Made by a program: the position numbers and the translations under genes. Below, piece by piece: positions 17,414 to 26,347 of a DNA stretch of 64,000 bases (positions within the stretch are counted from its first letter, which is position 1; every line of letters begins with the position of its first letter). Source of the DNA: Sphingomonas zeae (lineage in GTDB: Bacteria > Pseudomonadota > Alphaproteobacteria > Sphingomonadales > Sphingomonadaceae); contig NZ_JACIFA010000016.1 in the NCBI RefSeq assembly GCF_014197135.1, positions 1 through 64,000 on the forward strand, in the 5' to 3' direction. The notes under the pieces were generated by a model. The model did no database searches and was not told the origin of the DNA. It saw only the letters and a list, made by a program, of their open reading frames with translations.

Positions 17414-19798
17414 TCAGACGGTCAGCCGAAGCCCACGCCGTCCATCCTGCTCGACCGGTTCGCTCGCCGCGCCCTCGACGATCAGGATGCGGCCATCGCC
17501 CGGCGGAAGCAGCAGGGTAATATCGCCCTGACCTTCCCCGTCACGCGACACGGCCACCACAACCCGATCCGCATCGGCATGGCCGGTCAGATGCCAGCGC
17601 GTCACCGGGCCATGGCCGTCGCCGCTATCGTCCATCCCGGTCCAGCGAACCTCGCCGTCCGACGGGGGAAACAGCCACAGGCCGCGACAATAGGGCTCGG
17701 GTCGCCAGCCGCCCTTGGCCAGATCGACCAGCATCGCCGATCCGACCCGCGCGAACAGCGGTGGCGGGCCGTCGAGCGGTGCGGCGACATCGGCGGTCGC
17801 GCCGACTGCAAAACGCTCGCCCGTCCAGACATGAACCCATTCGACTCCACTGGGCAGCAGCACCGAACGGCGCTCCGCTCCCTCGTCCATCACCGGCGCG
17901 GCGAGAATGTCGGGACCCAGCATATGCTCGTCCCGCTCGCCCCAGGCCGTCGGATCGTGTGCAAAGTCGGCCCAGAGCGGGCGCACCATCGGCTCGTACT
18001 CGGAATGATAACGATGGAGCAGATCGTAGAAGAACGGGATCAACGTCTGCCGCAGCGCCATCAGCCGGTGCATAGCGGGCAGAACCTCGGGATACATCCA
18101 GGGCTCGTTGACCGTCCGGTCATCATTCCAGCTATGGATGCTGAACCGCGGCATCAGCGCCCCCGCCTGCACCCAGCGGATCAGCAATTCGGGCGACGGC
18201 GCGGGGCCGGAAAAGCCGCCCACATCATGGCCGCTGTTCGACACGCCCGAAAGCGCCAGTCCGATCGACTGGCGGGCATTGTAACGGATCGTCTTCCATT
18301 CGGTCCGGTTGTCGCCGGACCAGGTCTGCGCATAGCGGTGCAGCCCCGCCATGCCCGAGCGCGTCACGACATAGGGCCGGGTATCGGGCCGCGCGGCGAC
18401 CTGTGCCTGACGCGAGGCACGGGTCATCAGGATCGGCTGAACGGGGCGCATCTCGGACGCCGGGCGCGCCTCGCCGAAGCCGTCGACCATGGCCCGGCGA
18501 TCCCATAGCTCATATTCGTTATTGTCGTTCCACGTCGCCTCGATTCCCTGGTCGAGCAGCGCGGATGTAACCTGATCCCGCCACCAGGCCGCCGCCCGCG
18601 GCTTGGTCATGTCGATATAGCTGCCGACCTCGTCCCAGAACTGCGCCTCGACCGGCTGGCCGTCCTGATCCGCGACGAACAGCCCGGCTGCCGCGACCTC
18701 GTCATAGCGCGGGTGGCTACGCAGCAGCGCGGGCTTGATGTTGGGCACCAGCCGGACCCCCGCCTCGGCATAGGATGCCACGAATGCCGCCGGGTCGGGA
18801 AACTTGTCACGGTTCCAGTGGAAGACATAGCGCTTGTGGCCGATCGAGGTATAGCCCGACGACAGATGGAAGGAGGTGCAGCCCAGATCATGGCGCTCGC
18901 ACAACTCCAGGAACCCCGCCATCTGCGCCGCTGCATCGGGCGCATCGGTATAGGTCATGGTCGAACCCGAATAGCCCAGCGACCAGCGCGGCATCATCGC
19001 CGGGCGCCCGGTCAGCCAGGTGAAGCGCCGCGTGACGGCCAGCGGGTCCGGCCCCGCGATGATCCAGCGATCGACATCGCCCGCCTCCGCGACGACATGG
19101 CGATAGAGGCCGTGATAATTGTCGAGTTCCTGCCCCAGATCGAAGGTGACGTCCGCCACCGTATCGTAGAACTCGCCATGACACCGCCCATCGGCATCGG
19201 CGACAAGCAGATAGGGGATGGACTTATAGAGCGGATCGCTCGTCTCGGCATCGAAGCCCATCGGGTCGACATTGGTCAGTCGGAATCGCCGCCCCGCCCG
19301 ATCGGTATCGCCAGTGCGGTCGCCAAGACCATAGAAGCGCTCGCCGGGTGTCCTGGCGGCATAATGATGCGCGCGACCGTCCCACCAGCCGAAGTCATAG
19401 GCCTGGGTCGGACGGTCCTGCGTGATGACATGCCAGCCTTCCCCGGCGCGCTGCTCCCAACGACCATACAGGCCGTCCAGCGTCAGGGTCACGCGCAGCC
19501 GCTCGGTCGCGACGGTCAGGCGGCCGTCCGCCTCCTCGCAAGTGAAGTCGGGGCAAGCGAAGCCGGACACGTCCATCCGGTCGCGGCCCGGCTCTGCGAT
19601 ATCCTCGACTCCCGGCGCGATCGCCCAACTCGGCGGGCTGGTCACATGCCCCTCGGCCAGCAGCAGGAGGCGCATCATATCCTCCTCCAGCACGAACAGA
19701 TGCGCGACCGCGCCGGTATCGGCCGTCAGGGTCAGGCGCCCGCGCGAATGGCCGGTGACGGCAAAGCGCGGCGGCTGGGAAAGGGTGGCACGCCTCAT
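17414..19798 (-). CDS. GH31 alpha-glycosidase
   Basis: This 794-residue family-31 glycosidase hydrolyses alpha-glucosidic or alpha-xylosidic ends of oligosaccharides. It has an N-terminal galactose-mutarotase-like domain (about 1-245), and a TIM barrel with nucleophile Asp425 in TWNDNNEYELWD and acid/base Asp496 in TWSGDNRTEW. HDVGGFSG and C-terminal beta domains follow. WNDNNE replaces the more common WxDMNE. No signal peptide is seen, so it is probably cytoplasmic and acts on sugars imported by the upstream MFS. The ATG at 19798 overlaps the MFS stop (ATGA). A much longer open frame upstream is only the MFS gene read out of frame. Confidence 0.92.
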   Translation of the reverse strand: MRRATLSQPPRFAVTGHSRGRLTLTADTGAVAHLFVLEEDMMRLLLLAEGHVTSPPSWAIAPGVEDIAEPGRDRMDVSGFACPDFTCEEADGRLTVATERLRVTLTLDGLYGRWEQRAGEGWHVITQDRPTQAYDFGWWDGRAHHYAARTPGERFYGLGDRTGDTDRAGRRFRLTNVDPMGFDAETSDPLYKSIPYLLVADADGRCHGEFYDTVADVTFDLGQELDNYHGLYRHVVAEAGDVDRWIIAGPDPLAVTRRFTWLTGRPAMMPRWSLGYSGSTMTYTDAPDAAAQMAGFLELCERHDLGCTSFHLSSGYTSIGHKRYVFHWNRDKFPDPAAFVASYAEAGVRLVPNIKPALLRSHPRYDEVAAAGLFVADQDGQPVEAQFWDEVGSYIDMTKPRAAAWWRDQVTSALLDQGIEATWNDNNEYELWDRRAMVDGFGEARPASEMRPVQPILMTRASRQAQVAARPDTRPYVVTRSGMAGLHRYAQTWSGDNRTEWKTIRYNARQSIGLALSGVSNSGHDVGGFSGPAPSPELLIRWVQAGALMPRFSIHSWNDDRTVNEPWMYPEVLPAMHRLMALRQTLIPFFYDLLHRYHSEYEPMVRPLWADFAHDPTAWGERDEHMLGPDILAAPVMDEGAERRSVLLPSGVEWVHVWTGERFAVGATADVAAPLDGPPPLFARVGSAMLVDLAKGGWRPEPYCRGLWLFPPSDGEVRWTGMDDSGDGHGPVTRWHLTGHADADRVVVAVSRDGEGQGDITLLLPPGDGRILIVEGAASEPVEQDGRRGLRLTV

Positions 19799-21075
19799 TG
19801 GCCGGGCTCCTGGGTCACGGGGTTGGTGGCGAACGGCGTCAGCCGCCGGATGAAGATGATGAGCACCGCCGCGCCGATCAGGTCGAAAACCGCCAGCACG
19901 GCAAAGAGCGGCGCATAGCCGACCGTATCGGCCAGCTGCCCGATCAGCAGCGAGAACAGCAACCCGCCGATCCAGCCCGCCTGGCCGATAAAGCCATTGG
20001 CGGTACCGACCTCGGCGGGCGCGAAGACGTCGGCGGACAAGGTGTTGATGAGGCCCGAGATCATCTGGTGGGCAAAGCCGCCGATGCAGAACAGCGCGAT
20101 CGCCATATAGGGGCTGGCGGCTAGGCCGATACAGCCTGGCGCGATCATCAGCACCGCGCCCAGGGCGACGCCCGCGACGCGCGACGGGATCAGCGTGACG
20201 CCGCGCTTCATCAGCCAGGGCGAGAGATAGCCGCCCAGGATACCGCCAATATCCGCCGCCAGGAACGGCAGCCAGGCGAACAGCGCGATCTGCTTCAGGT
20301 CCATGCCGCGCTCGCTGGCAAGGTACAGCGGGATCCAGAAGCTGAAGGTCTGCCATGCCGGTTCGGCGAGGAAGCGCGGTACCGCAATCACCCAGAAGCG
20401 CGAGGTGCGCAGTATGTCCTTCGCCTTGGCCCGCTGGACCGGCCCCTTGGGCTTCTCGACCGCGATCATCGCCTTTTCCTCCGGCGTGATCGCGGGATGG
20501 TCGTCGGGCGAGCGATAGAAGATGTACCAGGCGGCGGCCCAGAAAATGCCGACCCCGCCCGTGACCAGAAAGGCGGTGCGCCAGTCGGCCCAGAGCGCCA
20601 CCGCCACGACGACCGGCGGCGCGATCAACGCGCCCAGCGACGTGCCCGCGTTGAACCAGCCGACCGCGACCGACCGCTCGCGCGCCGGGAACCACTCGGC
20701 CACCGCCTTGATGCCCGAGGGGATGGCGGCGGACTCGAACAGGCCCAGCACGCCGCGGAAGAAAGCGAGGCTCAGCCAGCCGATCGCCAGGGCGTGCATC
20801 ATGTTCGCGGCCGACCAGGCAAGCCCGAACAGCGCGAATCCCGCGCGCAAGCCGAAACGGTCGATGAACGCGCCCGCGACCGGCTGCATGATCGTATAGG
20901 CGAGCTGGAACGCGCCAACGACATAGCTGTATTGCTGCGTCGACATGTGAAGCGCCGACTTCAGCTCGGGCGCGAGTACGCCCAAACTGTTGCGCGCCAG
21001 ATAATTGGCGATGGTCCCCGCGCAAATCAGCGCGACGATCCACCAGCGCAGATTGCGTACCCGCAAGCCCGTCAC
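19795..21075 (-). CDS. MFS transporter, anion:cation symporter type (ExuT-like)
   Basis: This inner-membrane permease has 426 residues and about 12 helices. It belongs to the ACS branch of the major facilitator superfamily, which includes hexuronate, glucarate and galactonate transporters. Family marks are NYLARNSLGVLAPEL in helix 1, FGLAWSAANMMHA, and FESAAIPSGIKAVAEWFPARER after helix 4. The GTG start at 21075 follows GGAGG by about 10 nt. It is coupled by ATGA overlap to the GH31 gene, so it may import an acidic or neutral disaccharide that GH31 then cleaves. A palindrome ATTGGTCTGGCCAAT lies about 78 bp upstream. Confidence 0.88.
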   Translation of the reverse strand: MTGLRVRNLRWWIVALICAGTIANYLARNSLGVLAPELKSALHMSTQQYSYVVGAFQLAYTIMQPVAGAFIDRFGLRAGFALFGLAWSAANMMHALAIGWLSLAFFRGVLGLFESAAIPSGIKAVAEWFPARERSVAVGWFNAGTSLGALIAPPVVVAVALWADWRTAFLVTGGVGIFWAAAWYIFYRSPDDHPAITPEEKAMIAVEKPKGPVQRAKAKDILRTSRFWVIAVPRFLAEPAWQTFSFWIPLYLASERGMDLKQIALFAWLPFLAADIGGILGGYLSPWLMKRGVTLIPSRVAGVALGAVLMIAPGCIGLAASPYMAIALFCIGGFAHQMISGLINTLSADVFAPAEVGTANGFIGQAGWIGGLLFSLLIGQLADTVGYAPLFAVLAVFDLIGAAVLIIFIRRLTPFATNPVTQEPGQ

Positions 21076-21152
21076 TCCCCTACATCCTCCGTACGCATCG
21101 CGGCGCCGTTGTCTAAGAGAAGAGCTTAACGGGTGAAAAGCGGCCTGTCCAT

Positions 21153-21167
21153 ATTGGTCTGGCCAAT
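21153..21167. promoter_or_regulatory. Candidate operator upstream of the MFS-GH31 operon
   Basis: ATTGGTCTGGCCAAT has perfect ATTGG/CCAAT arms around TCTGG. It lies in the 108-bp gap upstream of the MFS gene. The pattern resembles GntR/UxuR-type operators (TTGGT...ACCAA) that control hexuronate genes. No GntR gene is in the window, so the binding protein is unknown. Confidence 0.4.
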
Positions 21168-21183
21168 CAAGCTAGCCGCCGGC

Positions 21184-22773
21184 CTAATCGGCGCCAAGTC
21201 GTTCAACATACTGAAAATACTTGAAGTCCGCCGGGCGTCCCGAACCGCTCATATCCTGACACGCCATACCGACAAAAGCACCGGTGAAATTGGGCAGCCC
21301 GGCCAGCGTCGCTTCGTCCGACAGGATGGTGGCGTCGAAACTCTGCGGCAGCCAGGTCCATTCCCCCGTGCCCCCGGCACGGAAGGCGAAGCGCAGCACC
21401 TCATGGTCCATGGCGGCGCGCAATTCGACCGGACCGGCGGGTGCCGCGATGGCGGCGCTCATCAGGCTTTGCCCTTCGCCCTTGGGGATAACCGATAGGA
21501 CCTGGATCAGCTTCTCGCCAGCATCCCCCGCCGTGAGATGGAAGAAATGATATTTCGTGCTGTTGTAATAACAGACGATCCCGGCCGCCTGCTGGAAATG
21601 CTCGGGCTCGAAATCGACGAGCGTGCGGACGTCGTGACGAAAGGCTGTCTGCCGTCGGGCGATCAGTGCCTGCTCGAAATGGCTGCCGATCGTCTCGCGC
21701 CCGAACAGTCGCAAATAGCCTGGGCGCTCGGTCAGGCTGAAGATACGCTCCGGCTGAGGTGTACGCAGCCATTGGAAGGCGTCGGGCAGCATCGGGCCGT
21801 CGAACCGATCATGTGCCTCGACCGGCGCGGGATCGGCCGCCATGGGGGTCGGTTCCGCACAGCGCAGCCAACCGTCCGCCCCCCATTCCATCCGCTGGAT
21901 CGCCGTCTCGCGGCCCAGCACGCAGCAATCGCTGACGGGAAGCGGGCGGCCGCAGAGATACGCCATCCATGTCTCACCCGCCGGCGTGTCGACCAGATCG
22001 CCATGCCCGGTTCGTTGCAGCGGCGCGTCCGGCCTGTCGCGCGCAGTCAGTACCGGGCCGTCGGGATGCACCTCATAGGGTCCGAACAAATCGCGGGAGC
22101 GGGCCATCGTCACGGCATGGCCGCGTTCGGTGCCGCCCTCGGCGACCAGCAGGTGATACCAGCCGTCCCGCTTGTAGAGATGCGGCCCCTCCGTAAAGCC
22201 AAGCGCGGTGCCGTCGAAGATTCGGCGACGCTCACCCAGCAGGCAGCCGTTCGCAAGGTCCATCTCCTGGATGACGATCCCGGCAAAACGCTTGCGATCG
22301 GGGCGATGGTCCCACAGCATGTTGAGCAGCCAGCTCCGCCCGTCATCGTCATGGAACAGCGCCGGATCAAAGCCGCTGCTGTTCAGATATACGGCGTCCG
22401 ACCATTCGCCATCGATCCGGTCGCTCGACACCCAGTAATTGTGGAAATCGCGCAGTGATGCGCCCTTCGCGCCGTCGACGGTCGTACGGCCATAGCGCTT
22501 CACATCGGTGAAGATCAGATGGAAGCGTCCGTCATGATAGCTCAGGTCAGGCGCCCAGACGCCGCACGAGTCCGGATTGCCGCGCATGTCGAGCTGGCTG
22601 GCCCGGTTCAGCGGCCGCGCTACCAGCGTCCAGTTCGCCAGGTCGCGGCTATGATGGATCTGGACGCCGGGATACCATTCGAAGGTCGAGGTCGCGATGT
22701 AATAATCCTCGCCGACGCGCACGATCGAGGGATCGGGGTTGAAGCCCCGCAGGATGGGATTGTGGGGGGTCAT
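21184..22773 (-). CDS. GH43 beta-xylosidase-like enzyme
   Basis: This 529-residue family-43 hydrolase, of the xylan 1,4-beta-xylosidase/arabinofuranosidase type, has a five-bladed propeller and a C-terminal concanavalin-like beta-sandwich (about 330-525). Catalytic residues are readable: base Asp14 in FNPDPSI, pKa modulator Asp136 in GFDPALF, and acid Glu195 in FTEGPHLY. There is no signal peptide, so it is probably cytoplasmic and acts on imported xylo-oligosaccharides. The ATG at 22773 overlaps the upstream MFS stop (ATGA). The two-domain size and N-terminus MTPHNPILRGFNPDPS fit the large xylosidase subfamily (GH43_11-like), though substrate was not tested. Confidence 0.9.
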   Translation of the reverse strand: MTPHNPILRGFNPDPSIVRVGEDYYIATSTFEWYPGVQIHHSRDLANWTLVARPLNRASQLDMRGNPDSCGVWAPDLSYHDGRFHLIFTDVKRYGRTTVDGAKGASLRDFHNYWVSSDRIDGEWSDAVYLNSSGFDPALFHDDDGRSWLLNMLWDHRPDRKRFAGIVIQEMDLANGCLLGERRRIFDGTALGFTEGPHLYKRDGWYHLLVAEGGTERGHAVTMARSRDLFGPYEVHPDGPVLTARDRPDAPLQRTGHGDLVDTPAGETWMAYLCGRPLPVSDCCVLGRETAIQRMEWGADGWLRCAEPTPMAADPAPVEAHDRFDGPMLPDAFQWLRTPQPERIFSLTERPGYLRLFGRETIGSHFEQALIARRQTAFRHDVRTLVDFEPEHFQQAAGIVCYYNSTKYHFFHLTAGDAGEKLIQVLSVIPKGEGQSLMSAAIAAPAGPVELRAAMDHEVLRFAFRAGGTGEWTWLPQSFDATILSDEATLAGLPNFTGAFVGMACQDMSGSGRPADFKYFQYVERLGAD

Positions 22774-24068
22774 GCGGGTTTGCGCACCAAGGTCCAGAGG
22801 AGAGCCGCACCGGCGAGATCGAGCAGGCCGAGCAGAATGAAGAAGGGCTGATAACCGACCTGATCGACCAGCGAGCCGAGCGTCAGAGTAAAGATCAGCA
22901 CGCCCAGATTGGCCGCCGTCCCGGACACGCCGGTCGCCGTCGCCACCTGATCCTGCGGAAACAGGTCGGAGCACAGGGTAATGACGGTGACGGACAGCGT
23001 CTGGTGGGCAAAGCCGCCCAGACACAGCAGTGCGACGGCCGCGACGGGGCTGTTGACGCTCCCGACGAACATCATCCCCGTCATCAACGCCGCGCCCAGC
23101 GTGAAGGCGCCGCGCCGTGCGTCGATCAGGTTGACGCCGCGCCGTTGGAGGAAGGCGACGACCGCCGGGCCGAACAAGCATCCCAAGTCAGCCGCGAGGA
23201 AGGGCAGCCAGGCGAACAGCGCGATCTGGGTCAGGTCGAAATGCCGCGCCTGGACGAGATAGAGCGGCATCCACAGCGACAACATGCCCCAGACCGGATC
23301 GGCGAGGAACCGCGCCGCCGCGATCGCCCAGAGGTTGCGACGGCGCAGCAGCTCGCCCAGCGGCGGACGGCGACGCTGCTTGGCGAGCGCGGCCTCCTGC
23401 CCCTCGACGATCAGCGTCCGTTCGCGCGCCGACAGCGCCCGATGCCGCCCGGGGGGCGCATACCAGAACAGCCAGGCCAGCACCCAGAGCAGCCCCAGCC
23501 CCCCCGCGACGAAGAAGGCGGCGCGCCAACTGTGATGGAATACCGCCCAGGCGACGAGCGGCGGCGCGAAGACCGCGCCGAACGACGCCCCGATCTGATA
23601 GATACCGCCCGCGACCCCGCGCTCGCGTGCCGGGAACCACTCCGCGACGACCTTCATCCCCGCCGGTTGGGCCGATCCCTCGACCAGCCCCAGCGCGCCA
23701 CGCAATCCCGCAAACCCCAGCCAGCCATTGGCAAAGCCATGCCCGATGGTGATGCATGACCAGACCGCGACGAACAGGGTAAAGCCGATTTTCAGGCCGA
23801 TGAGGTCGAGCAGATAACCGGCCACCGGCTGGAACATGATCCCGAACTGAAAGGCGCCGGTGATCCAGCTATATTCGGCCGAGCTGATATGCTGCTCGGC
23901 CATGATCGCGGGTGCGGCGACGCCCAGGATGCTGCGCGTCAGATAGTTGATGACCATCGCCCCCACGAACAGCGCGATGATCGTCCAGCGGATATAGGGA
24001 AAGCCCTTCACATCCGGTCCTTCGGCCTGTTCGGCATTCGTCTTTCCCATTGATCTTTTGCCCCCCAT
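22770..24068 (-). CDS. MFS transporter, ACS type, paired with GH43
   Basis: This is a second 12-helix ACS-type major facilitator, similar in build to the MFS next to GH31: NYLTRSILGVAAPAIMAEQ in helix 1 and GSAQPAGMKVVAEWFPARER after helix 4. From the ATG at 24068 it has 432 residues. An ATG at 24050, six codons in, and one at 24116 are alternatives; no Shine-Dalgarno decides clearly. It is coupled to the GH43 gene, suggesting uptake of xylo-oligosaccharides or a substituted disaccharide. It diverges from a LacI regulator 74 bp away, which probably controls it. The two MFS-hydrolase pairs look like paralogous modules. Confidence 0.85.
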   Translation of the reverse strand: MGGKRSMGKTNAEQAEGPDVKGFPYIRWTIIALFVGAMVINYLTRSILGVAAPAIMAEQHISSAEYSWITGAFQFGIMFQPVAGYLLDLIGLKIGFTLFVAVWSCITIGHGFANGWLGFAGLRGALGLVEGSAQPAGMKVVAEWFPARERGVAGGIYQIGASFGAVFAPPLVAWAVFHHSWRAAFFVAGGLGLLWVLAWLFWYAPPGRHRALSARERTLIVEGQEAALAKQRRRPPLGELLRRRNLWAIAAARFLADPVWGMLSLWMPLYLVQARHFDLTQIALFAWLPFLAADLGCLFGPAVVAFLQRRGVNLIDARRGAFTLGAALMTGMMFVGSVNSPVAAVALLCLGGFAHQTLSVTVITLCSDLFPQDQVATATGVSGTAANLGVLIFTLTLGSLVDQVGYQPFFILLGLLDLAGAALLWTLVRKPA

Positions 24069-24142
24069 TGACCTTTCGCACTCTGCCGGGGCACGGCAGT
24101 CGGCGAGCATCGGCATAGCGTGAAGGCCGATGACCGGACAGG

Positions 24143-25183
24143 ATGACCTTGACCAAGACCCGACGGCGCCCGCGCGGCGTGACCATCATCGATGTGGCCA
24201 AGGAGGCCGGTGTCTCGCCCATGACCGTCTCGCGGGTCATCAACGGCGACGCCGGCGTGCGTAACGAAGTGCGCGCGCATGTTCGCGAGGTCATCAAGCA
24301 GTTGAACTACACGCCCAACCTGATGGCGCGCAGTCTGGTGACGTCCAGAGAGATCCGGATCGGAGTCATCTATTCCAATCCCAGCGCCGCCTTCATGAGC
24401 GAGTTGCTGGTCGGCGTGTTCGAGGAAGCCTCGACCCGCGCGGCGCAGCTTTTCCTGTTGAAGGGCGAACAGGGGCGCCCGCCGACCCGCGAGGCGATCG
24501 AGCGGCTGATCGACCAGCGGATCGCCGGGCTGATCCTGGCGCCGCCGCTCGGCGAATCCAGCTTCGTCCGTGACATCATCCGCGAGGCGGGTCTGCCCAT
24601 GGCGGTTGTCGGCGGCGTCGCGCCCGGCGCCCTGTGCGTCTGGATCGACAATGCCCGCGCCGCCTATGACATGACACGCCACCTGATCGGCCTGGGCCAC
24701 CGCCGCATCGGCTTCGTCCACGGCAATCCCGACCAGTCGGCCAGCATCGAGCGTCTGGCCGGCTTTCGCCGCGCGGTCGAGGAGGAAGACGAACTGGAAA
24801 CGCGGATCGTCCAGGGCGACTACAGCTACGCCTCGGGCCTGAGGGCGGGCGAGGAACTGCTGGGCGGCGAACGCCCGCCGACTGCCATCTTCGCGAGCAA
24901 CGACGACATGGCCGCCGCGGTCGTCTCGGTCGCGCATCGGCGCCATCTGGACGTGCCGGGGGACCTGACCGTGGCAGGCTTCGACGACAGCACCGCCGCG
25001 ACGACCCTGTGGCCGCCGCTGACCACCATCCATCAGCCGGTCCGTGCGCTGGCGACATCCGCGCTTCAGATGCTGATCCAGGATATTCGCGGAGGGGTTC
25101 CCACGACCGACGGTCAGCCGCGCGTCACGGTGCTGGAGCACCAGCTGATCGAACGCGACTCCGCCGCCCCGCCGCGCTCTTAG
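24143..25183 (+). CDS. LacI-family regulator of the hemicellulose block
   Basis: This is a 346-residue LacI/GalR repressor. The helix-turn-helix is IIDVAKEAGVSPMTVSRVIN (about 15-34), followed by the hinge NYTPNLMARSL and a periplasmic-binding-like domain with ASNDDMAAAVVSVA and GDLTVAGFDDS. The gene diverges from the MFS-GH43 operon. The perfect palindrome CTGGTAACGTTACCAG upstream of the TonB receptor at 29.3 kb is a good candidate target, although that site is 4 kb away and no copy was found in the gene's own promoter. The inducer is probably a xylan- or arabinan-derived sugar, by context. Confidence 0.9.
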   Translation: MTLTKTRRRPRGVTIIDVAKEAGVSPMTVSRVINGDAGVRNEVRAHVREVIKQLNYTPNLMARSLVTSREIRIGVIYSNPSAAFMSELLVGVFEEASTRAAQLFLLKGEQGRPPTREAIERLIDQRIAGLILAPPLGESSFVRDIIREAGLPMAVVGGVAPGALCVWIDNARAAYDMTRHLIGLGHRRIGFVHGNPDQSASIERLAGFRRAVEEEDELETRIVQGDYSYASGLRAGEELLGGERPPTAIFASNDDMAAAVVSVAHRRHLDVPGDLTVAGFDDSTAATTLWPPLTTIHQPVRALATSALQMLIQDIRGGVPTTDGQPRVTVLEHQLIERDSAAPPRS

Positions 25184-25207
25184 GTCGGGGCGGCATGACG
25201 TCGAGTC

Positions 25208-25308
25208 ACCCCTCCCCTTCAGGGGAGGGGCAGGGGGTGGGGCGCTTCCGCAAGCGTGGCGCTCGTGGTGAGGCCCCACCCCAACCCCTCCCCTGAAGGG
25301 GAGGGGCT
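25208..25308. repeat. Composite palindromic repeat element (copy 2)
   Basis: The element has flanking hairpins CCCCTCCCC-TTCA-GGGGAGGGG and CCCCTCCCC-TGAA-GGGGAGGGG, and inner arms GGGGGTGGGG and CCCCACCCC around an AAGC-rich loop. It lies between the convergent lacI and GH43 genes and could end transcription from both sides. Confidence 0.65.
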
Positions 25309-25346
25309 CGCTCTGAAACCGCAAAATGCCATGCTCCATACGCCTC

Positions 25347-26333
25347 CTACCGCGCCGAGGCCGTCACACCGGCATCGGTCTGCACGACCGGCTTCATCGT
25401 CCCGTCGGGATTATAATGAAGCCGTTCGACCGTCACCGCACGCCGCCCGATCGCACCGCTCTGGTCGCCGATCGCCAGGTTCGCATTGTGCAGGAACAGA
25501 TAGGACTTGCCCTTGAACTCGGCGATGCCGGGATGGATCGTAAAGCTGTACTTGCCAGATCCGGTCAGCAGCCCGCGATAGGTCCACGGCCCCTTCAGCG
25601 AGGGCGCGGTGGCATAGGAGATATGCTCGTCCCGCTGCGTCGTCCGGTCGAGCGAGGCATAGGTCAGGTAATAGAGATTGCCCCGCTTGTGCAGCCAGGG
25701 TCCTTCCTCGAAATGCGGCGGCGTGATCTCGGTGATCGGACCGTCGATCTCGATCATGTTGGGCTTGAGCTTGGCGATATAGCATTGCCGGTTGCCCCAC
25801 GCGATCCAGGTCGTGCCGTCGTCATCGGTCATGACGGTCGGGTCGATGTCCTCCCAGCTATGCGTGCCCTTGGGCGTCATCTCGTTAGTGACGAGCGCAG
25901 AGCCTTTGGCATCGACGAACGGCCCGGTCGGCTTGTCGGAGACGGCGACCGCGATCGCCTTGCCCGGATGGGTGTTGTCATGTTCGACCGCGGCATAGAA
26001 CCAGTATTTGCCGTTCTTGTAGATCGCCTGACTGGCCCATGCGTCCTTCTTGGCCCATTTGAAGTCCTTGACGTTCATGATGGCCCCGTGCGGCGTCCAA
26101 TTCCGCATGTCGGTGGTCGAATAGACCAGCCATTCCTTCATGTTGAACATCTCGTCGCGCTGCGCCTCGTCATGTCCGACATAAAGGTACAGGCGATTGC
26201 CCACGACCAGCGGCGCGGGGTCCGCCGTGAACTTGTCGCGGATGATCGGGTTGCTGCCCGGCCGGTCGGCCGCCAGCGCAACCCCGGATACGGCCAGCAG
26301 CAGGAAGGGTGCGATCATCCGCGATATCATCAT
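25347..26333 (-). CDS. GH43 arabinofuranosidase/xylosidase-like enzyme, secreted
   Basis: This is a 328-residue single-domain family-43 propeller. A signal peptide (LLLAVSGVALAADR) predicts periplasmic export. The catalytic set is Asp38 in FTADPAPLV, Asp164 in WEDIDPTV and Glu210 in HFEEGPWL. Single-domain GH43 enzymes of this size include alpha-L-arabinofuranosidases, endo-arabinanases and beta-xylosidases; the sequence alone does not separate them. It starts 14 nt after the stop of a TonB receptor and must share its transcript, so it probably trims side chains of the oligosaccharide brought in by that receptor. Confidence 0.88.
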   Translation of the reverse strand: MMISRMIAPFLLLAVSGVALAADRPGSNPIIRDKFTADPAPLVVGNRLYLYVGHDEAQRDEMFNMKEWLVYSTTDMRNWTPHGAIMNVKDFKWAKKDAWASQAIYKNGKYWFYAAVEHDNTHPGKAIAVAVSDKPTGPFVDAKGSALVTNEMTPKGTHSWEDIDPTVMTDDDGTTWIAWGNRQCYIAKLKPNMIEIDGPITEITPPHFEEGPWLHKRGNLYYLTYASLDRTTQRDEHISYATAPSLKGPWTYRGLLTGSGKYSFTIHPGIAEFKGKSYLFLHNANLAIGDQSGAIGRRAVTVERLHYNPDGTMKPVVQTDAGVTASAR

Positions 26334-26347
26334 GGTTTTCGGTTCCG

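Noticed and set aside
19799..21043. In-frame 415-codon extension of the GH31 gene suggesting an MFS-GH31 fusion
   Set aside because: The extension lies out of frame over a clear MFS gene with family motifs; GH31 begins at 19798 with ATGA coupling.
22774..23181. Extension of the GH43 frame into the neighbouring MFS gene
   Set aside because: The family N-terminus starts at 22773 (MTPHNPILRGFNPDP); upstream codons are MFS sequence read out of frame.
25208..25308. Possible CRISPR-like repeats
   Set aside because: The repeats are inverted arms within one element, without regular spacers or cas genes; the same holds for the copies near 17.2 and 37.3 kb.
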